In this document: in pieces, positions 35,364 to 47,695 of the stretch
Position numbering within the stretch: the stretch's first letter is position 1
Layout: each line of letters starts with the position of its first letter
Assembly: GCA_963082975.1 (NCBI GenBank)
Contig: OY720346.1
Location: 50,729,759 to 50,793,758, forward strand
DNA: 64,000 nt
Source of the DNA: Labia minor
Taxonomy: Eukaryota; Arthropoda; Insecta; Dermaptera; Spongiphoridae
Reading direction: 5' to 3'
Program-made: the position numbers and the translations under genes
Notes under the pieces: model-generated
The model's database searches: none
Told to the model about the DNA's origin: nothing
The model's input: the letters and a program-made list of their open reading frames with translations, nothing else

Positions 35364-38300
35364 ATTTTTATAAAAGCATAAAAGATATTAATTTAATTTA
35401 CAAAAATATCAAAATTAAGAAAAAATTCATCAAATAAAATTTGTTTTTAAAATTAAATTTTCTTAGAAATTTACTAAGCTTTATTATTCAAATAAAAAAT
35501 AAATACATGAATAATTTATAATATTAATTAATAATTCATTTATCTATCTATATTTTCTAGTATTTTTATATAATATGTCCCTAGAGTGACAGATAGTTAT
35601 CGAACAATTGTGAATTGCAAAAATATCATATCTGTCTCAAAACAGCAATCTTTCAAATTATATACGTCCAAATTTGGAAACGATCAGACGATTAGTTTGT
35701 AAGCTATACCATTTTTAGTGAAGTAACTTTTGTTATTTTCAAAACAATTGAATTGGAATAATTGAGCTATGAATTGGTTATCCATCTACTATTCTCTTCG
35801 GACCTGGCCAATACAGAATAATGATTTTTTTTATGTGTACTTTATAACTATTTAAATTTTATAAAAACAACAAAAGATTAATAATTAATATATCTATTTA
35901 TTTGGTGATGAATTATTTGTTAAATAAAAAAATTTTCAAGATTAAAACTATAATTAATTATCTTTTAATGTTATGAAGATTAATAATAAAAGTAAAAAAG
36001 AATAAAGAAAGAACAACTTTAATTTTTAAAGAATAGAAGCGATCTAAAATGGTGGTGTGGGATAAAATAAAGGGTTAGGTAAAGGGACGCGTGAGATGAA
36101 AAGAGAAGGACAAAACGGATCCACTTAACTTAAAGCTTAATCTCCACAACAACTTATCTATTTCAACAAGTGACTTTGCTTTTAAGATCCACATCTATCT
36201 ATCTCTTTTCAATTTCCAATTGGGTACACTTTTACTGATAACAAAACTAGCTTTGAGAATAAGGAATCGAGTCCTATTTTAGTTTTCCTTAAGGAATATT
36301 CGAAAATATGCAAACGGGTTCTAACGAAAATGGTTTTATTGGATTAGAAGGGAATGATTATAATTTCAATTTTTAAAAATACTCACTGAATCAAAAAAAA
36401 AAAAAAAATATTCCATATTCAAAAAATGATTAGAATTTTTTAATAGTGTAAATTAAATTAAAAGTTTTAAAAATTTTTTTTTTTTTTTTTATTTAAAATA
36501 CACCTGACCTATAGAAAAATTTTAACATTGAAATTTAAGATTAAAAAATAGCATTTGAATATTAATCACCAGGAGCTGCCAGTTTTTCATTTCCTCTCCT
36601 CCCCTCCCACCATTTGACAAAAATTTGGATATATTTTTATTTGGAGTTAATCTCGTATTTTACTCCATTAGGTGTGTGTGATTAAAATAATCTAATAAAT
36701 ATGGGACTAAGAATCATTCAACTAGTATAATTTATATATTTTCCATTTCGCTAAACAATTTAATTCTTTTAATACAATCATTATATTAGCAATATAATTT
36801 GATATTTATTGAAGTATAATATTTCGTTAGCGTTAATATTATTATTATTAAATTACGTTTGTATTTTTTTTTTCTTTTTTGTAAACAAAAATTTATATTT
36901 TTTGATTTTTGCCCATTTAATGACATATTAGCTTTAACATCCGGCAAAACTTCATTTATACAATAAATAGACTATAAAAGAGGGAAAATATTTTCTTTAA
37001 AGAATAATGAGATGTTAAATAATATGTAATTTACAAATGAGAGTGAGAGATAGAATAACACAAATCTTAAATGTAAGTTTTATTAAAATATCTTTAACCT
37101 TAATGAAATTTCACATCGCTTCGATAAACATGATTTTAAATAAATTGAGTTTTACACAAGGATTTAAATTATTTACTATTTATTAATAAAAAAAGCTACT
37201 CGTAATCGTGTATTCATTTTTTTTTTAATTTAATTAATCTAAAATTTATTAAAAATATTTGTTATTAAATCTATTAAATTTCTTTTATATATAATAAATA
37301 AGTGATATTTTAATTGAATTCTAAGACAAAAAAATAAATAAATAAAAATATAAAATACTATTTAATATCATTTGTTTATTATATATTACAAATTATTAAA
37401 ATTAATTCATGGATTAAAATCAACTTTTTAATAAATAATAGTTATTTATAAGATCCATTAATATAACAGTTTAATATTTTATAAATTTAAAAAAAAAATC
37501 ATTACTATATTTAATTATATTGAATCCGCAATGAATATTTAATAATTAATGGTTTTTCTACCTGCAGACAATATTGTTTATCTTTCATTATTTATCTCAC
37601 TTTTATCATTCTTAATTTAACAATTCACACATACACACATATAAAAGTCTATAACTATATCATGTGATGAAAAATGGATATTATTCTATTTTTTTTTGTT
37701 TTTTTTTTGGTTGAATTTTGATATTAAATAAAAAAGTAAAAAACAACTTATTTATCAATGATTCATACATCGAATTATGATAAAAATTTCTAAGCAGAAA
37801 TGACAATTATTTTACCTCGAATTTTTCATAATTCAATCAAATTTACTGTCTATTTATTGATTTTTTTATGATTTTTTTTTCACTAATATAATTACGGCAT
37901 AAAAACAAACATACGAGGGAATAAAAATTAAATTTGTTTATTTATAAAAATTTAATTATCAAAAACTGAATTTTTTTTTGTTGTTGATTTTTTGGTCCTA
38001 TCTTCAAATCTGAAAATATGCTTTGTTTGTATGTCTTTTTCATTCATTATTTATTCATACCAACGATTAATTTATAAAAGTCACACAGTACAAATATTAT
38101 AATTATTTTTGAAATTATTTTTATAGAATTTTTTTAAATAAACACCTTTAGAAATTAGTGTATTACATTTTAATATAAAAGGAAACTGAAAGAATTTAAT
38201 TATAGTCTCAATACAATAAAAGTACTAATATAATTAAATTTTCCTAAATACCTAATAAAGTTTTTATATTATAAAAATAATAAGAATGATATTTTATATA

Positions 38301-40356
38301 TAATAAGACATACCAATCATTAATAAATATATATTTTGAGATATAAATGAATATTCTAGTTAATTTAATAATTTTTACTTTTTTTTTGAAAAAGTAAAAA
38401 TAAAATATAAGATAAAACAAAGGGATATGACGCTCAATTCGGGTCTTTCCTAATCTCAAACGTTAATACCTATTATGGGAAGAATATTGGTGTTAATTGA
38501 CCTTACTACTATTAGGTACTTATAGCAAAAATTGGAGCTTTATTCTTAAAATGAGAACTACTAAAATTTACAAAAATACAAAAGTCAACTTTTTTCTCTC
38601 TAACAGGGCAGGTGATTTTGCAGAGTCATTGTGGGGAAATTGAAAATTACAACACCAAAATAAAAAGTAAAGTTGAAATGTTTAAATATTTAATTAGGTA
38701 AGTTTTAAGAATTAAGAGAATATAACTTAAAAAACAAGTCTCGGACTATGAATATTTCCCTCGATTTTGTAAATTATTTAGGGGATTCAATATTTTAATG
38801 TTAAGCTGAGGTTATTTACAAGGTTGTTGATGAGTATAATTGATAAATTGACATTAAATAAATAATTTATACAATATATTGACTACTATCGCCAACCAAT
38901 CTCTTTCCCCTACCAAAAGTATTAGTTTTCGAGATATAGAAAACGCCCCATATCTAACAATATAATTTTTCTCATTTTACCTTATATTATAATGTATTAT
39001 TAAAGTAGAAGAATATTTATTTATTTTATTACGCATTCTTATTTTTGTAATTATAATTATTTTAGATATTTTCTTTTTGCTTATTAATTAAAATATATAT
39101 CTAAATTTTAATCATCAGAAACTACGAAAATAAATAAATATTTGATAATTCCATTTATTATATCATATTTATAATTTTCAAAATAATAATATTAAACTAT
39201 TCTTAAAACACATCTCTCTTATTTACGAGTATAATTCAGAAAGAATGTAATATAAATTAATTAATTTGTATATATTTAAATTATGTTTAACTTAAAATTT
39301 TTATATTTCTAAAATACTTTAATTATAATTATTAAGTATAGTTTTTCATATATATACATTATATATATAATAATATAATATGATATTCTCTCAGTTGAAC
39401 AAAATTGAAGAATTATTAAAGTATATAAAAATTTCATTTTATTAAAATAAACAAATAAAAAAGAGAATTTTTAAATTATTTCACAAATCTTGAAGTATAA
39501 TTTTTAGTCAAGAAATTTACAAGGTTGTTCATGAATATAATTGATATTAACTAAATAATTTTTACAATATATTTTACTCATAATGCCATTCTCTACTAAT
39601 ACTATATATATTTACTATAATAATTTATAGAAAAAAATAAATATTAAAAAACACCATATTTTATTCACTACTCATATGACATATGACATGTTGAGAGATT
39701 TATAACCATCTTTGATTTTACGCTTACATTATTTATTAATAGCAATATTTTATGTAATAGATCAATGATATATACATACACATATATCAGTCTTATGCCT
39801 TCAACAACCCATCCCTTAATAATTTATCATACACCTGGAAATAGATAAATTTTTGAAATTCATTTTTAATAGAACATTTTTTGAAAGAATACCAGGAGCT
39901 AAAACCACCTGAAAATACTTCTATAGTAAAGTTATTTTAAATGACAATAAACTAGAATTAAAATATAAATATTTTAAATGTTTTTAATTTTTTTAATATT
40001 CATTTTGTTTCTAACAATAAAATGAAAAATTTCATAATGCCAACCTTTTTCTTTTTAATTTAAATATTAAAATATCTTTCTTTATTTTAGAAAAAAAAAT
40101 CAAAACTTTTTTATTCATTTTAATGACAACAATTATTTCTATAAAATTTTTAAGTTAAGATTTTTGGGGAGTTTTCTTTTTTTTAAGATTTTTTTTCTTT
40201 TAAATTGTTCTTTGGAAAGTCAGAAATATTATGTGAGAAGAGGCGTCATCGTCCTTGCTTCACTTTCCGTTCAAAGAGTAATCAGAAGGGAGAAAAAGCA
40301 CATAGTCAAGTTTGAAACCCACCAAAGAATACAAATTGGCATAGTTGCTACAGTCT

Positions 40357-40395
<39 letters not shown>

Positions 40396-41055
40396 CTCAT
40401 TGTTATTCTGGTTTAGAACAGAAAATGGCTGAGTCCGTATGTCGGTTGGCTAACCAACCAACCAGCATTTTGATAGATAAATACATTCGTTAAACTTAGT
40501 CATTTTCATAAAGAATAAAAGAACACTCCGTGCAAATTCTCCACTCCCTTTTCCTTGACCTACCTTTATATATATAGCTATATATATTTGAAATGATATT
40601 TCTATACTATTTACGATATGATTTGTTTGTAAGAGTAAACAGGTGTAAAAACAAGGTTTTATAAAAAAACATTTGGGAATGCTAGGAAGCATTACTGTCA
40701 ACGAACTTTTATTCATATTTATCACAAAATTGCATAAATAATTCCAATTTATATGATCTTAATATATTGTGAGAATTAGATAAATAATGTAGAGAGCAAA
40801 AAATATACACGTATTACAAAATTTCACATTATTTTTTTCTTTATTTATAATTGCACTTATAAATTTTTACTGTTCGTTAGTGTTCATCTTTTTAACTTCA
40901 GCTCTAGTCATAATATCATTTTTTGAAATTTTTCGAATTTGTGATGGAAACATGAACAAATTTCGGTGGGTCCATATAGCTTTGCTTTTTCAAATAACGC
41001 AATGTTTTTATCTTCATTTAAGTTAATCGATGTACATAGATCTTTTTTTTGTTTT
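35364..41055. other. Long AT-rich stretch, no gene recognised
   Basis: A slightly GC-richer patch lies at 36040-36300. A TA microsatellite (40361-40393) sits inside a 109-codon frame (40164-40493) that I judge to be chance. GGTTGGCTAACCAACC at about 40443-40458 is a perfect palindrome. Poly(A) and poly(T) runs are common. Confidence 0.45.
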
Positions 41056-41292
41056 TTATCTTGGATTTTTTTCTAGAGTGCGATATTCTGGGTCAGCTCG
41101 TTTTTTAGCCATAAACTTTTGAGTGTTTATTCGATCTTGATTGCAATATTCGGGATCAGTTCTTTTTTCAGTTTTATAAACTGGATCTTTATAGCATTCT
41201 TGACTACGGTATTCGGAATCGTTTCTTTTTTGTTTTATTCTTTCTCTGTCTCTTTTTCGCTTTTCATCACGAAAGTCCCAATCTTTCTCCAT
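41056..41292 (-). CDS. Small basic protein with repeated DPEYR-like motifs, 78 aa, unrecognised
   Basis: The minus-strand frame begins MEKDWDFRDEKRKRDRERIK and contains spaced repeats of R-N-D-S-E-Y-R, K-D-P-V-Y-K, R-T-D-P-E-Y-C and R-A-D-P-E-Y-R every 10-20 residues. Highly charged proteins with RxDPEYR repeats occur in invertebrate genomes, some next to mobile-element helicases as I recall, but I cannot assign this one. The repeat pattern persists over almost the full length, which is unlikely by chance. It lies about 90 bases from the 5' target site of the Jockey-type LINE on the opposite strand, and the frame may be a piece of an older element that the LINE entered. No intron signals were judged. 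Confidence 0.4.
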   Translation of the reverse strand: MEKDWDFRDEKRKRDRERIKQKRNDSEYRSQECYKDPVYKTEKRTDPEYCNQDRINTQKFMAKKRADPEYRTLEKNPR

Positions 41293-41392
41293 ATTGATAA
41301 TTAATAATAATTAATATAATTAATATAATTTATAATTATAATTATAATAATACGATCGAAGATGCGCTGAAAACATCGCTTATTTATAATGG

Positions 41393-41785
41393 TCTCAGTT
41401 CAGTTTTGGCATTCAAATAGAAAGGATCAAGAGCTAATCTTTATATTTAATTCTATATATAGTAAAGTTTGTTCTATTTAAAATGTGAGTTGAGTCAAAT
41501 GACCTTTTCTTTTAAAATTAATATTAGTTTATTTAATTTTTATTGTATATAAAATTGTATATAATTTTAATATATATTTCTTATTTAACTTTACCCTCTT
41601 ACTAACAGCCTATCTAGGGCCTTCCCTCTCCAAAAATGCCCCGAAAGGCCTCGGTGGCACCCAAAATTCTTTCTCTCTCCTTTCTTTAAATGTATATATT
41701 ATTATTATTATTATTAATGTTATTGTTATTATATTTTTTTTTTGTTATTATTATTTTCGTTCTTTATTTTATGCCTCCAAATTGA
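41393..41785 (+). promoter_or_regulatory. Putative internal promoter and 5' leader of the LINE
   Basis: The element's first bases carry TCAGTT twice (41395-41400 and 41400-41405), matching an initiator. Downstream the leader holds a pyrimidine-rich segment near 41580-41690 before the ORF1 ATG at 41786. No TATA box is expected or seen. Confidence 0.45.
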
Positions 41786-43306
41786 TTGAAAAATATAATC
41801 ATGCAGGCAGGCGATTTGAATTGCAATCCATTCAAGGGAAATACCTTGAATCGATCACCTCCAGTCCCACGAATGGATGGTACAAAAGTAAATGATGAAG
41901 AGCAGAAATTAATTGCCTCGTCTCCTCTCCCTCCACTTATGTCGTGCACCCTTACAAACAGTAAAAGTTATTATAATGAATGGCAAAACGAAATAAAAGA
42001 AAAAAAAGCCCTTGAGCAAATAATAATTGAAATGCAACAACAGATTAAAAATCTGGAAAATAAAATAAAGATGATAGATGAAAAAAATGCATCGTCATCT
42101 ATTCAAACAGTAATTGAACCAGTTTATAGTACTGATGAAGAAGAATTTGAAAAAGGAACTGACTGGATTGTTAAAACTAATAAAAAAAGAAAGTTGAACA
42201 TCTCTATCAGTCCAGAAAATATTGATAAAAATATGAAAACAAAAAATATAGAAAAATATGAAAGTGAAAAAATGCAAAAGCCATATAACAATAACACTTC
42301 ATCAAAATATGTTAAAGATGATAAATTTGATCCAAAACCACCACCAATTTATGTAAAGGAACAAAATAACCATGCACAATTTACACTTAGACTTAAAAAT
42401 GAGTTGGGGGTGAATAAATTTCTAGCTAAAACACTTAGCAATGGTGATCTTAAGATTAATTTAGAAACATGTGAAGTATATCGAAATATGATTGACTTTC
42501 TTAAAAGAAACGCTGTATCACATCATACTTATGAGAACAAAAGTAACCGACCTATAAGAGTCATGGCAAAAGGTCTCCACTGTAGTTGGGATCCTGATGA
42601 AATCTTAAATGATCTTAAAAATAGAGGTCTTGCTATTGAACAAGTTACCCCAAAGCTTTCATGGAAAACAAAAAAGCCTCTTAACATGTTCATGCTAACC
42701 TTCAAAAATTCAGAAAACATTGAAACAATTTACAAAATAAACAGTATTCTTTATACCAAAATTGAAATTCACCCGATGCGTGGGTCAAAATTGGTTCCAC
42801 AATGCAAAAAATGCCAAAAATTTGGGCATACACAAAACTACTGTTCGACAGGACCGAGATGCGTTAAGTGCAAGGTCAAGGGTCATCTAACTAAAGATTG
42901 CCCAAAACCAAAAGAAAATAAGGCAGAATGTGTAAACTGTGGCGGCGAACACCCTGCAAACTATCGAGGATGCGAAATAGCAATAAAAGCTCAAGAATTG
43001 AGAGCTAAACAAGTGAAAGTAAATTCACAAAGGCCAAATATTGAGAATGCATTACACCAAAAAACCCAACAACAAACTTATACTAAACCAAAAGTGATAG
43101 AAAAAATAGATCTACTCCCAAGAAAAGATAATAACAGTTATTCAGATAAACTTAAGAATGACGCAAGCCTGAATGCGACACTCCAAATAGTACTGAATAA
43201 GATAAATAAAATTGAATCTTTTCAAAATAAGATGAAAACCTCGATTACGGCAATTAATAGGCGAATAGGAGCGCTTGAAAATAAAAAATCTAATTATAAA
43301 AAATAA
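41786..43306 (+). CDS. LINE ORF1 gag-like nucleic-acid binding protein, 506 aa
   Basis: Binds element RNA and helps form the ribonucleoprotein, by analogy with Jockey-group ORF1 proteins. Residues 66-100 are heptad-like and charged (predicted coiled coil). Residues about 255-330 match the region that precedes the knuckles in such proteins (PRE_C2HC type). Three zinc knuckles follow: C340-C343-H348-C353, C359-C362-H367-C372 and C382-C385-H389-C396; the third has a different spacing. The tail is basic. The ATG at 41786 is the first one in this frame near the leader; a second in-frame ATG lies five codons later and could also serve. The stop TAA overlaps the ORF2 start by one base. The frame is open throughout. 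Confidence 0.88.
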   Translation: MKNIIMQAGDLNCNPFKGNTLNRSPPVPRMDGTKVNDEEQKLIASSPLPPLMSCTLTNSKSYYNEWQNEIKEKKALEQIIIEMQQQIKNLENKIKMIDEKNASSSIQTVIEPVYSTDEEEFEKGTDWIVKTNKKRKLNISISPENIDKNMKTKNIEKYESEKMQKPYNNNTSSKYVKDDKFDPKPPPIYVKEQNNHAQFTLRLKNELGVNKFLAKTLSNGDLKINLETCEVYRNMIDFLKRNAVSHHTYENKSNRPIRVMAKGLHCSWDPDEILNDLKNRGLAIEQVTPKLSWKTKKPLNMFMLTFKNSENIETIYKINSILYTKIEIHPMRGSKLVPQCKKCQKFGHTQNYCSTGPRCVKCKVKGHLTKDCPKPKENKAECVNCGGEHPANYRGCEIAIKAQELRAKQVKVNSQRPNIENALHQKTQQQTYTKPKVIEKIDLLPRKDNNSYSDKLKNDASLNATLQIVLNKINKIESFQNKMKTSITAINRRIGALENKKSNYKK

Positions 43307-45975
43307 TGAAAAACTTATCTATCATGTGCTGGAATGCCAATGGGCTCCTTGGTAAAAAAGATGAACTCCAAGTCACCTTAAATCTAAACAATATAGATGT
43401 GTGTCTTATTTCGGAAACACATGCAACCAGAGAAACAATATGTAAGATACGGGGTTATAAATTTTATCGTGCAAACCACCCGAGTAATCAGGCAAGAGGA
43501 GGAAGTGGTATACTGATAAAAGAGGTAATTCATCATTATGAAGAAAACAAAATAGAAACAGAGAAAACTCAAATTACCGCTGTGACTATAAGGACTCGTG
43601 ATCATCCTATAACAATAGCAAGCATTTATTGTCCCCCACGTCACAAGTTAACGAAATTGGAATATAAAAGTATTTTTGACCATCTTGGCAATCGATTTGT
43701 TCTTGGTGGCGACTTCAATGCGAAACATACTTACTGGGGATCAAGACTTATCACAGATAAGGGAAGAGAATTGTACAAGGCAATATGTAATGAAAAATGC
43801 GATATAATGTCAACGGCAAAACCAACCTATTGGCCGTCGGATCCGAGAAAGATTCCAGACTTGATTGACTTTTTCATTACTCGAAATATATCTGCAAACT
43901 ATGCCACTGTGGATGAATGTAATGAATTAAGCTCTGATCATATGCCAATTGTTTTGACACTCAGCGACTCAATTATTAAAAAATCTTGCAATTATACTCT
44001 CGTTAACAAATTTACTGACTGGGAAAGTTTTAAATTTGACCTAGCTCAACGAGTGAGGATTAATAGGCAAATGGTATCTCCGAATCAAATTGACCAAGAA
44101 CTTGAAGAGCTTGTCTTGAATATACAAACGGCAGCTTGGGATAATACTCCTGAAATATATAAAAGAAAATCACAAGGAATAAATTATCCTAAAGAAATTG
44201 TCAATCTTGTCCATGAAAAAAGAAGAGCACGGGATAAGTGGCATAGAACAAGGGCTCCATTGGATAAAACAAGATGGAATCAACTAAATGCTATACTTAG
44301 AAACAAGATAAAACAAATAAAGAATGAATCAATTAATAGTTATATTAGGCATTTAACTTATACTAAAGATACGGAATACTCACTCTGGAAAACAGTAAAG
44401 ACTATTAAGAGACCGATAACTCAATCACCACCTATAAGAGACACAAATAATAAATGGATCAAAGATAACCAAAGAAAAGCCGATGTTTTTGCTGAGTACC
44501 TTGAAAATATCTTCACTCCTAATCCTGCTGTGGATGGCGAGATACCACTCGAAACAATTACAACAATGGAGAAGGAAGTTGACATCCCGAAAGTGACGGT
44601 TCGAGAAATTGTTAGAACCATTAAACATGAGATTAATCCAAAGAAGACTCCTGGTTATGATCTCATTACTGGGGAAGTCATTAAACACCTTCCACGTAAG
44701 GCGATAGTGAAAATGTCACATATAATAAACTCAGCCCTAAAGATCAGGTATGTGCCTCAAATCTGGAAGATTGCTGAGGTGATTATGATTCATAAACTGG
44801 GAAAACCATGTGAAAGCTGTGCGTCATACAGACCAATATCGCTCTTACCTGTATTATCCAAACTGTTCGAGAAGCTTCTTCAAAAAAGACTATTAATTAT
44901 TTTAGAACAAAAAAAGTTAATTCCTGATCACCAATTTGGGTTTCGCAGGCAGCACTCCACCATTGAACAAGTGCATAGACTTGTACAGGTCATTGAAGAT
45001 GCCTTGGAAAGTAGAAAAGTGTGTTCGGCGGTCTTCCTCGATGTTACCCAGGCATTTGATAGAGTCTGGCATGAAGGGCTGAAACTCAAGCTTTATAAAG
45101 TGCTCCCAGCAAAGTACGCCGAAATATTAGAGTCTTATATATCAGACAGATTCTTCAGAGTACGCCAAGATGATGCATACTCTACATTAAAACATATCCG
45201 GGCTGGGGTGCCGCAGGGGAGCGTTCTAGGTCCACTGCTGTATCTACTTTATACAGCTGATCTACCGGAAATAGAAAGAAATACCACCGCAACGTTTGCG
45301 GATGACACGGCAATTTTGGCAATTGGAGATGACACGGAAGAGTCGGCAATGAAACTGAACCTCTCCATAACCAAGGTCCAAAAATGGACAAAAAAATGGA
45401 GGATCAGTTTAAATGAGACCAAATCGGTACATGTGAACTTCACCAACCGAAGAATAAATTATGTGCCGATAATACTCAACAACAAAATCATACCATATGC
45501 CAATGAAGCAAAATACTTGGGAATGACATTAGATGCAAGGCTGCGCTGGAAAGCTCATGTCAAAAAAAAGAGAGACGAAATTAATATCAAATATAGAAAA
45601 ATGTATTGGCTAATGGGGCGACATTCAGTCCTGTCTATTGATAGCAAATTATTGCTATATAAACAGGTCCTAAAGCCAGTGTGGACCTATGGTAGTCAGC
45701 TCTGGGGCTGTGCTGCAAAGAGCAATGTGCAAATCATCCAAAGATGTCAAAACAAAATACTAAGGGCCGTTGTCAATGCCCCCTGGTATATTCGTAACGA
45801 AGAACTTCACCAAGATCTTAAGATCGAGACAGTAAAAGAAGAAATTCAACGATTTGCAGCAGCTCATCAAATTAGACTGCAAAGGCATACAAACACTGAG
45901 GCCGTTCGACTCCTTGACGTAGCCAACCAGACGAGAAGATTAAAAAGGAATAAACCTCACGAACTAATGGATTAA
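43306..45975 (+). CDS. LINE ORF2 endonuclease-reverse transcriptase, 889 aa
   Basis: Nicks target DNA and copies element RNA by target-primed reverse transcription. Residues 1-220 form an APE-type endonuclease: N10 and N12 in CWNANG, E37 in SETH, D136 and N138 in GGDFNAKH, and the D211-H212 pair in SSDHMP. The reverse transcriptase core spans about 480-750: YRPISLLPVLSKLFEKLL, FGFRRQHST, D579 in VFLDVTQAFDRVW, AGVPQGSVLGPLLY, and the catalytic FADD with D666-D667. The C-terminal region (about 750-889) has the usual conserved WTYGSQLWGCA segment. All catalytic residues I could check are present. The start ATG lies in TAATG shared with the ORF1 stop, so translation by termination and re-initiation is likely. 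There is no RNase H domain, as is normal for many Jockey-group elements. Confidence 0.92.
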   Translation: MKNLSIMCWNANGLLGKKDELQVTLNLNNIDVCLISETHATRETICKIRGYKFYRANHPSNQARGGSGILIKEVIHHYEENKIETEKTQITAVTIRTRDHPITIASIYCPPRHKLTKLEYKSIFDHLGNRFVLGGDFNAKHTYWGSRLITDKGRELYKAICNEKCDIMSTAKPTYWPSDPRKIPDLIDFFITRNISANYATVDECNELSSDHMPIVLTLSDSIIKKSCNYTLVNKFTDWESFKFDLAQRVRINRQMVSPNQIDQELEELVLNIQTAAWDNTPEIYKRKSQGINYPKEIVNLVHEKRRARDKWHRTRAPLDKTRWNQLNAILRNKIKQIKNESINSYIRHLTYTKDTEYSLWKTVKTIKRPITQSPPIRDTNNKWIKDNQRKADVFAEYLENIFTPNPAVDGEIPLETITTMEKEVDIPKVTVREIVRTIKHEINPKKTPGYDLITGEVIKHLPRKAIVKMSHIINSALKIRYVPQIWKIAEVIMIHKLGKPCESCASYRPISLLPVLSKLFEKLLQKRLLIILEQKKLIPDHQFGFRRQHSTIEQVHRLVQVIEDALESRKVCSAVFLDVTQAFDRVWHEGLKLKLYKVLPAKYAEILESYISDRFFRVRQDDAYSTLKHIRAGVPQGSVLGPLLYLLYTADLPEIERNTTATFADDTAILAIGDDTEESAMKLNLSITKVQKWTKKWRISLNETKSVHVNFTNRRINYVPIILNNKIIPYANEAKYLGMTLDARLRWKAHVKKKRDEINIKYRKMYWLMGRHSVLSIDSKLLLYKQVLKPVWTYGSQLWGCAAKSNVQIIQRCQNKILRAVVNAPWYIRNEELHQDLKIETVKEEIQRFAAAHQIRLQRHTNTEAVRLLDVANQTRRLKRNKPHELMD

Positions 45976-46112
45976 ACTGCTCATGTTTGCATGTTTTTGA
46001 AAGCATAACTTTATATATTTTCTTTAAATAAATATCACTTATTAGTTAAGGTATATAACTAGATTGTGATTTGTAAAATAAAATAAAAAAAAAAAAAAAA
46101 AATTTATAATGG

Positions 46113-47301
46113 GAAATTACATGGGAAATTTTCAACTTTGACCGCCGATTAGACCATGTTCCCAACCGAATTTGAAAAAACCAAGACCACTTTACATTTA
46201 CACTTTTTTAAGTTCTACTCAAATCCAAAATCAAAATTTAAACAATCGAAAATTTTTGGCGAAGACACACAAACATATAGATTTTATAAACGATCTAAAA
46301 GTTCGTTGAAAATTTAAATTATTTATTATTTATACATATTTTATTTTTATAATCCTTATTTTTGATATTTCTTCTTATTATTATTATTATTATTTTGTTT
46401 TGAAATCAATTACAATGAATTCATTTGATAAATAATGTTATACATTTAATATACTTTCGAATCTTGGATTTCATTTTACATAACCTATTTTTTTATGTTA
46501 TGTAATATAGGAAATTTATGTTGGAAAAAAATAATAATAAAATAATAGAGGGATAAAAGCTAATATTTATTTTATGATTTTATATGAACAATGAATGTGA
46601 ACGAGATATGATAATAAATCCAATTACTATTCGAGATCAAATGAATTAATCATCTAAAAATGATAATTTACATTTAACCAGGTTTTAGAAAAATAGTAAC
46701 GGTACCTAATTGACGATTCTGTCTATACGATAATAATTATAATAACATGTATTTGTAATTAGGTATAATTTACATGAAATCCATCTGGAAAAGTTAATTT
46801 TTTTTTTCAATTAGTCATTGAATGTTCATTATTAACTCAGCTAATTACTTCACGATGGAAATAATTAATATTTGTATATGTGACTGGTTTATTTAAGTTG
46901 TCATCGCCTTTGAATTAAAAAAAATATTCATATTCATATTCTTTATATTTTATTATAATTAAAAAACTAAAATTATTTTGGATCATTAATGTTATTTATA
47001 AAAAATATATAAAGTTGTTTATGTGAGAATATTTATTAACTAATTGTCTAAAAATAAATGAGAACATACATAATATATGCAAACATAGATATATATCCTA
47101 TATACATATCTAAATTTGGAATGGAAATTATAGTTATATATTTTATTTTATTTAATTATCATGTTTGATGTTCATTGAACATTGTTCATGGCTTTCTAAA
47201 TTTATTAACCTGTTTGTTTATTTAAGTTTTGAAGAAAACCTTAAATTGCTTCTCTAATTTATGTGGTACCTATATATTATTATATATTATATAAAATAAT
47301 A
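46113..47301. other. AT-rich spacer; first 200 bases look like an older repeat
   Basis: 46113-46310 is of mixed composition and reads like a dispersed-repeat piece into which the LINE inserted. The rest is AT-rich with nothing recognised. Confidence 0.4.
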
Positions 47302-47695
47302 CTCTAAAGCATAGGTTCTTAAACTTATGTACTCCACGGACCCCCACTTGAAAAAATTTTTTTTGACGGACCCCCATCACAACTTTAGGTACTTTACGTC
47401 ATTTTATTAATTAATTTCTGGCTTACGATCTCATAAGGACAAGGATATATGATGAATATTTCTAACAGTGATTGGTGAATAACGATTTTTTTGCATATTG
47501 TAGAACACATTTTATTAGAAATTATAATATTGAAGAAAGAAAATACAAACATTGTCATAGCAACAAATCTCACAAATTATAATGGGTACTTACATTAAAT
47601 TCATATAAATATTTTATAATTTTTTTCAGAAAATATTAAATAAGAAATATTTTAAAAAATAACTGCATCTATCTCATTAAATATAACTTACATAT

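Larger units (their letters stand above)
41393..46101 (+). mobile_element. Full-length Jockey-type LINE, apparently intact
   Basis: ATTTATAATGG occurs at 41382-41392 and 46102-46112, an 11-bp target duplication. Between them lie a 5' leader, two open reading frames and a poly(A) tail (46084-46101). The element starts TCTCAGTTCAGTTTTGG, which includes TCAGTT, a match to the initiator used at the start of Jockey-group internal promoters. No truncation is evident: 5' leader of about 390 bases, ORF1 with gag-like zinc knuckles, ORF2 with endonuclease and reverse transcriptase. It could be mobile, but that is inference from an uninterrupted sequence. Confidence 0.92.

Noticed and set aside
40164-40493. 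109-codon plus-strand frame
   Set aside because: It is carried across a TA microsatellite (IYIYIY run) and has no recognised domain; probably chance.
41119-41304. 61-codon plus-strand hydrophobic frame
   Set aside because: It is the antisense of the charged DPEYR-repeat frame; codon complementarity explains its hydrophobic look.
44421-45446. Several minus-strand frames inside LINE ORF2
   Set aside because: They are antisense shadows of the reverse transcriptase coding sequence.
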